64,000 nt of DNA from Thamnaconus septentrionalis (lineage: Eukaryota; Chordata; Actinopteri; Tetraodontiformes; Monacanthidae), in assembly GCA_009823395.1 (NCBI GenBank), contig CM020511.1, forward strand, positions 16,607,501 through 16,671,500. Reading direction: 5' to 3'. The position numbers and the translations under genes were made by a program. This document shows, piece after piece, positions 1 through 27,400 of the stretch (positions are counted from its first letter, which is position 1; every line of letters starts with the position of its first letter). The notes under the pieces were generated by a model, which worked only from the letters and a program-made list of their open reading frames with translations, made no database searches and was not told the DNA's origin.

Positions 1-214
1 TAAAAATGAAATAATGCTGAAGGTTATAAACACCTTCAATGAATGTTAAATGTGGCATTTTCTCAACAACAAAATTTTGGATTATTGTATGAGTCTAGCC
101 TCCTCTGAACTAGCAAACAGGAAGAAACAGGACATTATTCTAAAAGTATAAGCCAAATCTGGGATGAAACGTTTGGGATGAAACAAAAGAAGGAAAAAAA
201 GTACACATCAAACT

Positions 215-2189
215 GGAAGTGGCTTTTTAAAAGGTTTATTTTAAAAAAATAGAAAAACTTACATAAAAAACAAGGTATACATCTATATGTCAGTCATTTA
301 CACACACAACTTCTCCATAATTGCACACAAATGAGCGAGGAAGGGGGAGGGGATTTGGTTTGCGGCAAGAACATTTGACAACCCATCGATTATCCTCGAG
401 CCGGCTGGATCAGACGAAGCCGGAGGTATCGAAGGGAAAGCACTGACGGCTTCACGTTTAGTCCGTCAGTCCAGATCTGCAGACGAGTCCAACCACCAGG
501 CTTCAGAAAAAACATACAGCACGACTTCCAACACATTTTGGCTTCTTAATGGCTCTGCGAAACCTTCAGATGGGAGCCCGAGTGAAAGTCGCTGCCGTGT
601 GAAATATGGAGCTTTGAAAACCTGTCGAGTTAATGGTAAACTGCCATAATTGTTGCCATTGAAATAAAAATGATGTGAAATGATGCCAATGCAACAGTCA
701 GACTGCGGCGGGAGTCCGGCCCCTGGATCACACGCACACACCCGCAAGCTGCATGTCAAAAATAAAAGCCAAGTAAACCTGGCAGTGCTCTACAGACAGA
801 AAAAAAAAAAAAAAAAAGGGGTCGCAGGGGGACACAGAGGTGGCTACATAGAGGAAAAGGGACAAATTTGGATTTGCTCATTGAGGAAGGCAGTTAACTG
901 TCAACGGAAATGAGAACAATATCTACATAAGGCAAAAACACAAGCATTCACCTGCTGGTAATAAAGTAGCACCAACTAGTTTGGAAATCACATGGAGGAA
1001 TGTCGCTAGGTGCATTTCCCTTTGGGAGGAAATAAATAAAAGTTACAGTACTGAGTGTTGGAGTGATGTCGTTGAGATGCAAACGAGTGGGCAGGCGAAA
1101 CTTCAAGTGACCACGGTGCAACGCGAGCGATCCGGAGTAACACGTTGGCATCACTGGATTTTTTGGCACGTTTCTCACGCTGCAATACCACAGCTCCCCC
1201 TTCTGACAGGAAAGCAGGACAGACACACACAAACACATTCCTTCAAGGCCCTTAATTCCATCTATTGCACAGGTCAATGTACTCTAGAAATATAAAAAAA
1301 AAGGAAAGGAAATCTGATAATGTGGAGGGAGGGAGCCCTAAAACAAAACTAAAATGTGAAATAAATTAAATAAAAGCAAGTATTATTGCACAAACGCAAC
1401 AAACATAAAATAAAGTGGTGTTTGGGAAAAAAAAAAAAAAAAAAAATAGTGTCTGTGTGAACAACAACAAAAATCCCCCTTGTGAGAACGAAAACGATGA
1501 CAACCACAAAGGAACAAAAAATACATTCAGACAAGTCATCACAGTTTAAGCACTTAAAGACAAGGTCCATTTTGTGCCGTCACACCGAAAAACAAAGTCA
1601 GCGCTGCGCTGCATAGGTAGAAAGGTAGTGCCTCGTTCACTCCGCAGGTCACACTTCGCATTGTGGTCCCAACTGTCAGACGTCTGAAAGCGGAGCGGAG
1701 CCCAGAGGGAATGAGACTCCGGGCACCAAACAGGGGGCCCTGGAAGTGTTGAGGTTTGGGGGTGAGGCCCAGTTTGATACTATGGCACACGACTTCACTT
1801 CCAGATGTTGTCCAACCTGCCCCGAGTCAAAGCATGTTGGGCACGGACTGGCGCTTGGGGGGTGGGGGGTAAGGACTTGTCCGGGGGTCAGAGGTCATTC
1901 TTCGTTCGGCTCCGAGGCGTTTGCTGGTGTGCATCGAGTTTGGAGGTAACGTCAACAGACGGAGAACCGCTCGCACAACGCAGGCTGTCCCACACCCCCG
2001 GGAGACGACTTCAGAGAGAATGTAGGTGGAGGTCGACCTCCAACATGAACAACAGCAAAAAGAGGGGAAAGGAGGGGAAGAAAGAAAAAAAAAAGAAGGT
2101 GCATCTTGGAGCATTGGAGTGTCTCACCACTGCTCTCCAAGACGGACTGATGGCAGTCGGGGTCGAGGGATGTCGCTTTTGGCCTTTCA
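215..2189 (-). other. TENT4A: TENT4A 3' untranslated region
   Basis: About 2 kb of non-coding sequence follows the TENT4A stop. It includes homopolymer A/T runs near 800-817 and 1428-1446. The proposed end is set by an AATAAA signal on the minus strand (235-240), followed by a GT-rich stretch at about 185-215 that suits a cleavage element. The exact end is inferred. Confidence 0.65.
235..240 (-). terminator. TENT4A: Polyadenylation signal AATAAA of TENT4A
   Basis: TTTATT on the plus strand reads AATAAA on the coding strand. It lies about 1.95 kb after the stop, with a T/GT-rich downstream element at lower coordinates. Earlier alternative sites cannot be excluded. Confidence 0.6.
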
Positions 2190-10250
<8,061 letters not shown>

Positions 10251-10265
10251 TTTTTTTTTTTTTTT

Positions 10266-11034
10266 GTAACCGTTATTTCGAATAATTTCAGATACAAACT
10301 AACAAGGTATTGAAATAAATCAAATAATATTAGTAAAAAAAATAGTGAAAATGTAAATCAACATTTCTTTTCTTCCTATTTAAAAAAAAAAAAAAAAAAT
10401 CCAAAATGGAATAGGAATCAGAGCTAGAACTAGCTAATCTAGTCCTAGCCCATTGTTAACATATATTGCAATTGCAAATTATAGAAAATAAAACAATACT
10501 TAAAGTTCTTGTTATTATCATGGAAACATCCATACAACTATTTTCTGTAACTTCTCCTGCACTTAAAATAAATATTTCACAAGTTGTTTCCAGTGTAGAG
10601 TCGTTTCTCTGAACTAAAACACTGCATATGTGCAAGAAAATCTGAATCACTTTAAATAATTTAAAACAGAAGGTGTCGCGTGTTGTATGTAAAATGTCTA
10701 TTTGTGTTGATTTAAATTGTGATCGTCTTGATATAATTGTATTATTTTCTATTGATGTATAAGCCTTTTATTTTGAAAGCGCATACTGGAACCAACTGTG
10801 TTTGTGTTTTTTGGAATATGAGCCAACTCAATGATGAAAATTGTTGTAATTCGGCTTTGGTGCAACTGTCAGTCACGGCACAGATTGAGTTTGTAACATT
10901 TTGTAGTATATCATGATATTCTATTCATATTTTCATGTTACTTGAAAGCATATATATTATTTTCACATCCTATAATTCATATCATACCAGGAAGGCCAGA
11001 ATATCACACATTTTACAGATAATCTAAAAATTAA
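10266..11034. other. Intergenic spacer between ICE1 3' end and TENT4A promoter
   Basis: AT-rich sequence of about 0.8 kb with poly-A near 10382-10399 and no credible coding exon on either strand. It separates the cleavage site of ICE1 from the promoter of TENT4A. Confidence 0.6.
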
Positions 11035-11039
11035 TTAAC

Positions 11040-11555
11040 GATTAATGAACCGTGATTTATTTCAAAGTGTAGAAAATGTTTTATTTGAAAAATTAAATAC
11101 TTATTTTTTTCAACCGTTGAACTGTACACACAATTTACAGTGGCAAGGGTCACCAATTCAGACATTGATGCATAATATTTACATGCAGTTACACAGGGAC
11201 TCATTTACAGCAAAACTGCGTGGACCTGAACACAAATATACAGTTTTCCATATTTAACATTTTAGGCCATTATCTTTGTTTTCATTGTAGCCATAACAGT
11301 TACGTTAGTTTAAAATCTCAGAAACAAAATGCTACATTTAAAACAGAAAAACAAAACTGTTCCAACATCTAGCAAGTCAATATATGTTTTTTAAAGTAAG
11401 AACAAATAAATACATTTGTACAACATGATGCCTCTGTCAAAAAACAGTCTGCTCCAGGAACCTGATTCTGTACTCATGTTTCTGAGGATTAAGAGTCAAA
11501 ACATTTACAGGTATTTAAAAGCAGGAGGCGGTGGTCTTTTGCTCCCTGCGCCACC
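11040..11555 (-). other. ICE1: ICE1 3' untranslated region with polyadenylation signals
   Basis: About 500 AT-rich bases after the ICE1 stop. Two AATAAA signals lie on the coding strand, at 11080-11085 and 11056-11061. Cleavage near 11035-11060 is inferred. Confidence 0.6.
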
Positions 11556-19587
<8,032 letters not shown>

Positions 19588-19800
19588 GGTAACGAATTCC
19601 GAGGCCAAACACCGTTGTTATGTATATAAAAAAAGCCATAAACATGTCACTGTGAGAATACTTCACGATTCAAAACAACTTCACACATTCGCGTCCCCCA
19701 CGTTGACAAAGGACCCTAACAGGACCCAAACAAGGGGTTTTCTGGAATGCCTGTTTTATATTTACTTTAATTTAACCCGATAGATTATGAAAAATATGAC
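19588..19800 (-). promoter_or_regulatory. ICE1: ICE1 promoter region
   Basis: The sequence just upstream of the ICE1 ATG. It has moderate CpG content near the start and a TATATA-like string at 19621-19630, which is too close to the ATG for a usual TATA promoter. The start of transcription cannot be fixed. Confidence 0.4.
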
Positions 19801-19941
19801 TTTTATTACTCACATAAAGACAGAATTAGTATTTTTTAGTTTTGTGTTTAGAAGTTGAAACACTTCATTTATAGTTAGTATTTTATTCAGGCATCCAATT
19901 GGACGCACTGAGGTGGAACAACATGTTGTGTTGCATATCAG

Positions 19942-19953
19942 CCGCTAGGGGGC
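19942..19953 (+). promoter_or_regulatory. Candidate CTCF-binding site
   Basis: CCGCTAGGGGGC fits the CTCF core consensus closely. It lies about 355 bases upstream of the ICE1 start, in the gap between ICE1 and ADAMTS16. A weaker CTCF-like match (ACAGAGGGCGG) lies at 20345-20355. Confidence 0.45.
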
Positions 19954-20988
19954 CTGTGAGCACTGAGGCGAATGTCTTATGCGAGGCGTTGTCAAATTTA
20001 CTGCGCTGCTAATAATAAATGTTATTATTAATAAAAGATGAATATTTACCTAGACCTTTACAAATCCATCTGAAGTAAGCTTATAGGATTTTTCAAAGTT
20101 TTACGTGGTCAGGTCATGTGAATATAGTGTCAACATTCAAATTAATGCTGTAGCTTTTTGGGGATAGCATGAGGGATTCGGTTGGTGGCCAGCGAACAGT
20201 TAATTTGGAAAGGATGTAAAATATCTTAACCTATTATCATGGTCCACGGCAGTGAAGATGACATTTCAACTGTTTTCAGGCATCAAGGAGGAGACAAAAA
20301 GCTGCATCAACCTGCGCCTCTTTTTCTATGCAGGCATTTGGCCTACAGAGGGCGGTGTTGTACATGCAATGTCGCTAATAGTTGCGCGTTCTCCACACTG
20401 TCATTTGTTGCCATCTCTACCCTGTCAAACGCACTCTCTTGAACTGAAACTAACACGTGGGATTCGCGGAGAAAGTGAGCATTGATTTAGCTTTCAATGC
20501 ATGCACCGCGAGTTTCCTGGATAATTGCGGGGTTAAATACCATTCTTGAAATTACTGATAGTTTTCTACTATGTATTTTCTTCAAGTGAAATTAGTCTCG
20601 ACCCGGTGATTCCACGAAGCTAACCAGCCCATGACAACTGACAGTGGGAGGCTGCTTTCGGTACACCAGGGGAGAAAGATAATAACTCTGTAACTTCAGG
20701 TGAACCTTCTTTGTTTAGCCCCCGGGCTAAAGAGCCCACTCTCCAAACAGATGCAGCCAGAGATAGCATAGTTTCTGAAAAGGCCACGCTGTCTTTATCT
20801 GACAGATAATCCCTTCTGTTAGCTGTCATGGGTTAGGTAACACTTTGGATGTGACCAGAATTATCTTGATGGCCTTGCATCTACAGGAAGCTTATGTCTG
20901 ATAACTATCTTTTCAAAGACGAAAGTGATGGCGTTTCTTTTAACTCCTTGTGTGGTTGGAGTTCCTCTTGCCCCCCCCCCCCTTTTTT

Positions 20989-21010
20989 TTTTCTAATTGC
21001 AATTAGAAAA
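20989..21010. promoter_or_regulatory. 22-base perfect palindrome with TAATTGCAATTA core
   Basis: The two halves are exact reverse complements around TTGCAA. The core is TAAT-N4-ATTA, the P4 arrangement bound by dimers of paired-type homeodomains. A run of twelve C and then T residues lies directly before it. Confidence 0.4.
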
Positions 21011-23834
21011 TTCCTCTCCTGTGACATGAACAACGACAACAACAATGTTGTTTGTTTTGTCAGTTAAATAAATGATTTGTCTTTAATAAGGAGTACTATT
21101 TATTCGGGAAATAGGCAACTGCAGCCGTTGTGACATCTTAAAAAACATTGTGGTTGATGTCATCAGTTCAAATCCTTTCCCAGGTGACATAAAGTTACTT
21201 TAAATGAGTTAGATGAGGAGTTTTGCCAAGTACACTTGCAACATGCGCTGCATTTGAGCAAGATGTTATGTAGAACATTTAAATTGCCCTTGGTTCAATA
21301 AGTTACTGGCACAGACAGAGTGAGCCTATTATGTCAATAAATTGGGCATGGCCCGCTGAGAACTGGATCGTGACATCTGGTTTAATGGTAACATTCCCCT
21401 GTTGTCCGATAGTAATAATACTATATCTCTGTTATGTCAGTGAATGAAAATACCCACAGTCCATTCTTTACTTTTTTTTTTTTTTTTTTTTTTTTCGGTC
21501 ACCCTATTTTACTTCAGAAACTGTAGGCTGCCTTGTCACTGTGCTGCACTACAAAGTAATAGTTAAATGGGTCTTACATGAAAAATAAACATCTGAAAAC
21601 TGGTAAACTTTGTGACCATTAAGACAACAGAATAACTTCTGTGAATAATTGCTCCTCTGCTCTTTTAAATTAAAATACATTTTGAATGGCTTTACATAAA
21701 AAGAAGAAGAAGCTGAAATTTTAGCAAATTTTAAACAGCTCTGACCTTTCTCTGTCCATTTTTGTGCCTTTGCATGAAGGCAACATTCAGTGCGTATAGA
21801 AGCACACTGACACACTGACGACAGCGGACGGGCAACAAATCAGCCTCACAGCGGTGGTTGCAACAGAGGAAAACCTCCTTTCCCTCACTGTACCCTTCTC
21901 TCCCTCTGGCTCAATCCTCTGGCCGGCTGTATTTTTCTGTGACAGCACCAAATGAGTAGATGCCCTTTCTCCTCCTCCTCCCCAACATTATTTCTCTGTC
22001 TCTCCCGTCTGGTCTTATGACCATGCAGAATTTGTTTTGGGAATCCTTGTCTTCTTCACTTGTTGAGAAATTATTTAAGAGTGCTGTCCAGACACAATAC
22101 TGTATGTCATAGGGGTGAAAATGTTTTAATACCACACTGGATTGGCTCGGGGTTTTCTGCTATGTTGCAGGGTTGTTTTGAAATAAAGGGCGCGAGGTCG
22201 TTCAAGCACCAAAATGCATTATACATATGGCAAATGCTGAGTTGTGGGGTGGTGCTGAATCACTTTTTATTCAGGACTTCAGTCCAGCAAACTTTATAGA
22301 CGATCAGAAAGGGGAAGAATATTCAGTCCTTAGTTTTATTTATACTATAAATGCAAAGTTAAACTTCCATCTTAAAACAAAACAAATCACAAATGCATGA
22401 TTTCTGAACTACATATATTAACAAACACTTTCTGGAAAGTTGATCCAGTAAAAGAAGCCAAGGATGGTATTTTCATATTTCTATTTCTAGAAACGTGTTA
22501 TTGTTAAATTTGTAAATTCGGTGAAGTAACATTTGCATAATATGTGGCTTTTAATATATTTGTTTTGAGACTGCTTGGCAATGGCAAGTCTTAACATTTT
22601 ATCAGAATGAGATTGTGCAGGACAAAATATTTTTAATTTGTACTGTAATCTGTAAAATGAATCCGTAAAATGGAGAGTTCTCACTTTGTCACTTCAAGGT
22701 GCCGGACGCTGGATACACCAACCTCACAAAGAGGCAGATAATAAGAATTTACTGTACAAAACAACTGTTCGTGCGTGTTTTGATCATAACCTTCACACCT
22801 GTTTTTCTCAATTGATTGTTGAGCTCAGGAACATGATGCAGCAATTAGTCGCCAACGATATTTTTTGGAAAAACAGCAAAAACAGGCTTGACAATGAGCC
22901 TGGACATGTAGCTAAAAGCTGCTTGTACAGTTCTTGTAGATTGGACTTCCCGCCCCCCTGATATTAGTTGCATTGGAGTTTTGTTTAACGCTGAATTGTT
23001 TTGTCAGGACACGGTGAAACATATGGGAAACATATAGTGGGTTCTTCATTTTGTACCATCTTGGTAAGCTCACGTTTACACAAACTGACGGCTGAACAAG
23101 AGGAAACGAGGACTCGTGCCACGAAAAACATTTGTTTTATTGCTGTTTCATTTACGCTGTGTAAAATCACATTAAGCATAGGCCATCAACTCTCATTGCT
23201 GGTGAACCATAACCAATATGTAATGCATTTTTCTGCGCCATAGCAATGCATGCAGTACATGGCTTATGTAGCAACGTTGGCTGATGCGGTGGAAAAATGG
23301 ATCAGTGACTCCTCAAACATTTCCAAACATGATGGTTGCTGTGACTGATTATTAGTTGTTGTTCTCGTTGCTAAAATCGGGCTTTTCTTAACAATAATGA
23401 TAGTAATAAAAAAATCTTGAATAAAAAAAGGTGCCATTTTATCTGCATGAAATCTAATGGAACATAATACAAAATATAAAGGTAATGGGGCTTGGGTAAT
23501 AAAAGTAAATATTTATACTGCTTAAAATACAGTTTTTTCCAGCAATGCTGTATTGTAACGTCAATAAATAATAAAAACAAACAACAATGTACATGGGTCA
23601 CACAGTTCACAAGCTCGTCCCTGCAGTTTGAGAAATTCACAATGATTTGGTGACAGGAGACGTCGTAGCACCATTAGATCCGTTATCACAGCCTTGACCA
23701 ACCTCAAGAAGAAATCACGTTTTAAGCATGTGGCCTTTTTGCCGTCTACTACTTAGGAAGACCCTGTAAATGTTTCTCTAACTGAAAAAAAAAATCATAC
23801 TTTATCATCCCTTTTTTATCACAAATCACCCAAA

Positions 23835-24370
23835 TGAATTGATTGAGGATTTATTGCATACAAGTGTGGAACGTGTAGTTGCTTGGCAGTTGCTGAAACC
23901 TTCCGGGAACAGTGGTTTCTCTGGTGGCCTGCCGTGGCCGACCTTTGTTTGGACGGGACACGCTGGATATCCAGGGTTCAGATTCTGTTTGGTTACACAG
24001 AGGACCTGGGAGTCTGCAAGGTTTTCAGTTTCCTCTGGACATCATCAGTCCGACCCGCTTTGATCGCGGTTGCCATTTCACTAGTTCCTCCTCGTAATCA
24101 TTTCCTTTAGTTGCACTGTCCTGATCACATTCCTCCGCAGTACTGTCAGCCACTAGTTTCTTGTATCCAGATGTCCGGCATCCTGGGGAAGAGGAAGGGG
24201 CACGGCAACTCTCCCGCTCGTCCATTTCACTGTCATTTGCTGTTCAGTTTTTGCCGCACGCCCAAAGAGAAAGCACACAGCTGATGTCTCTCAAGCGAGG
24301 ATGTCCACAAAGGTCTTTTTGCTAATCTAAATACTCATGTTCCTTTGTCAAAGACAGTCACCTCAAGTAA
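23835..24370 (-). other. ADAMTS16: ADAMTS16 3' untranslated region with polyadenylation signal
   Basis: About 530 bases after the stop, ending near an AATAAA on the coding strand at 23850-23855 followed by a GT-rich stretch. Longer isoforms are possible because other AATAAA strings lie further downstream. Confidence 0.5.
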
Positions 24371-24486
24371 TTATAGGTTTGAATTGGAACAGGACTGGCA
24401 GCACTGCTTGCCATAAAACTTGTGGTTGCACACTCCGTGCTGGGGGACCAGGTAGCACCAGTTGAAATAATCCCTGCAGGCAAAGT
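24371..24486 (-). CDS. ADAMTS16: ADAMTS16 last exon: PLAC domain and stop
   Basis: Encodes D1081 (split codon) to L1118. The six-cysteine PLAC module reads [17 protein letters not shown], then [14 protein letters not shown], ending in NSNL and TAA at 24373-24371. The human protein ends in nearly the same way. Confidence 0.95.
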
Positions 24487-27400
24487 CTGTGCGGAAAGAA
24501 AATTATGCCATCAGAATGTCAAACTTTCACAGTGAGGCAATAAGTATGTATAAAGTCAATGATATTTCTTGTGATATCAACAAAGAAAGAAACAAAAACA
24601 AGACAAATGAAGACTTTGAAGATGTGCATTCAACAGCATCATTATTTTGTTTCTCTGTTGTGAAATTCAAGACTTGTAACAGAGAGAATGACATATGATA
24701 TATGAGAATGATATAACTTGTGTCTGTCCAGACTGAACAGGTGTGATCTCATGAGCAACCAAAGTGCTCTCACAAGTTCACGTGTGCCAGTCGTCATTGG
24801 GAGGGGTGTCAGACAAATTAATAAATTAATTTCAAATGAATGACACTGTCACATCTCAAATATTAGATATTATTATTATTTTTTTTTTTTGAACATGCAT
24901 CAAAGCAGCACGGCGGTAGCAGTGCTAGTTACCTTTCTTCTCCGGCTGTGGGCAGAAGTTGGTGTTGCAGGCCTGTGACATGGATGGCTTGAGATGAAGG
25001 GCACAGCCAGCAGAGGGCTTCCCCCTGACCAAACACTGGACCGTCCTGGCCTGCACTCCCCCGCCACACGTCACTGTGCACTGCAGAGAGACAATCCTCC
25101 CCGTTAGCAACGGCATTGAACGTCTTCCATCCAGTCGAACACAACGATTGCCCTGCCCAACGCACCTGAGACCAGGGGGATGAGTGCCATTCTACCGGAG
25201 ACGGAGGTTGAGGCGGAGGCTGAGGTTGCGGATAGGCGTGATGATACGTGCTCCACCGGTGGACATTTGGGGTAGTGCGGACAGGGCACTCGGCCAGCGT
25301 GCAGGACCTCTGCAGCTCCACTGTGGGCTTGGGGACATGGTGGCACTTTTTGGCAGCGAGCTCTCTGTATTTTCCTGCGGTGTCCTGTTTTACGTGCACA
25401 AGAAAAAATATATTTGTATCAGGTACCTCTGATTCATTGAGACGCCTTTAAAACAAGCAAACTCTGTCCTTGTTACTGGACCTGAAAAGCGAAGTGGCAG
25501 AAACGGTGTCGTTAAAAAAGGACGAGCCATTCGGCCAAAGGGATATCCCCTTGGCCAAGTAGCCACGGCGCATGATCATTTGGAGGCATAGTGACAGGAC
25601 CATCAACTGTCACATAAGCACAAAAAAACATTCAAATTTTTGGCCGTCATGCTTTATTTTTGCATTCATTCATGCATTCTGTATCTGCAGCATTTTCTTG
25701 GTATAGTTGGCATTTACAGTGTTTGTTTTGAACTGCCTTTCTTGTCAAGTTGTTCATACTCTGCAGTAAGTCAAAATGGGTTGAAGTGCTTTGAGCAAAA
25801 AATATGAATTCTTTGGCTTACTTTTGTTTTTGTTTTTTATTGCTTTTAGTGTGCAAAAATCAACATGCTGGAAAGACAAGGGTTGTGTAATATGTACCTT
25901 CTCTGCACACTTGATGAAGCGCGTTTGATAGCCACGGCCACATGTCACAGAGCACTGTGGAAGGAACAAAGAGAGATCAAATCAAGTCACGGTGCTGAAA
26001 TAGATGCTTTTTATTTCTGGTCCTGTTCACCCGCCGGCGTGTGCGGCTGCTCTAGACTCACCTGTTGCCACGTGGAGACAAACCACTGGACTTTACGTAG
26101 CTTCTGGCAGCGTTTTAAGAAGCAGGGCTCCTGACTGCTGGGTTTGGGCAGGCTGACACACGAGCTGTCCGGCAGTGTGTGCGTCTTGTCGCCAGGCTGG
26201 GTGCTCGTGCAAATCACCGCCCTCTTCTTCAGGCCGTTCCCGCACTTCCGAGAGCACTGAAACGAAGGCATTTGGCCTTGAAACACCTCGAGCTGCATTT
26301 CTCCACAACCCACAGTTGAATATTAGCGCACAAATCATTTCAGGGCGACTAGCGCAAATTTCACATTTACAACACAGTGACCTTCTGTTCTTTAACCGCT
26401 AAGTCGTTTCTCTGAGTCCAATAAGCCCGACTTTACATTCTGATCCTATGCACGCATCACGTGGCGCAGCCTGAATCGAAAATTCTTCAAAAGAAGGCCT
26501 CGAGCGTGACGCACGCCGGCCCACAGGAAGTAAACTGGACACCGTTTGTGGCAGGTAGTTAAGAATAAACGGCGCTTAGAGCAGTTTAACAGTGAAGCCA
26601 GTCGGCGGGCACAATGCTAAAGGTACTGGCCGGAGAACAGAAGACGGGAGGGAGGTCTCGCGGGGAACATTGCACGGTTGTAAAGCCACTGAGATCACTC
26701 TCATAAAATGTGGTGAAGCCATCAGAGCTTGGGGTCGAATTGTCGTCCGCTTTCTTACTTTTCTTTGTGTGTGTCTGTGTGTGTCTGCTGTTGGAGACCC
26801 ATTTCCATGTGGTCTTACCTGTGACCACGACCCCGTGGTCCATACCGGGGGACAGCTGTGAGTGTTGCAAGCCTGCCTCCTGCCAGGTGTCGGTTGGGCA
26901 CAGCCAGAGTCGGCCAGGTCGTCTACGTTGGTCTGGCTGCTCCTCCGGACACAGCCGACCTGCCGCGTCTGCTCCCCTCCTCCGCAGCTCCGGCTGCACG
27001 CCCCCCACTCGCCCACGGACCAGCTGGGACGACACAAGAGAAACGCGGCTGAGTCAACAGGAAGCTCCTCAATCGCTCATTATAGATTTCGAGCGGCTCG
27101 CTGATGGTGGAATCGCGGCAGAGGACCCTTTGTTTCCCCCCGTTCCGAGTGACTTCACTTGTGAAGTGGACTTTGCTCAGCAGTATTTACTGAATGTTTA
27201 ACCAGCGATCAAACAGCAATAATTTAGCGGAGATTAGTGCTATTTGCTTTCAATAGCAAACATTAGTCACAGCCGTAAAAATTAACTCAAAAAAAGCGAC
27301 AAATCAAAACTCGACAAAAAGCGACTACTCAAAATGTTTAGACAAAAAGCACAAAGATCCATCACGTAAATGAAAAAAAAAGAGTCAGTCTTCATATTTT

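Larger units (their letters stand above)
19801..23834. other. Intergenic region between ADAMTS16 3' end and ICE1 promoter
   Basis: About 4 kb without a supportable exon on either strand. It holds the CTCF-like sites near 19.9-20.4 kb, a C12/T-run followed by a perfect palindrome near 21.0 kb, a 24-base T run at 21472-21495, and AT-rich sequence from 22.3 to 23.8 kb. Short open frames here show no family motif. Confidence 0.6.

Noticed and set aside
19621..19630. TATA-like string upstream of ICE1
   Set aside because: Only about 35 bases before the ATG, so it would leave almost no 5' untranslated region. Probably chance AT-rich sequence.
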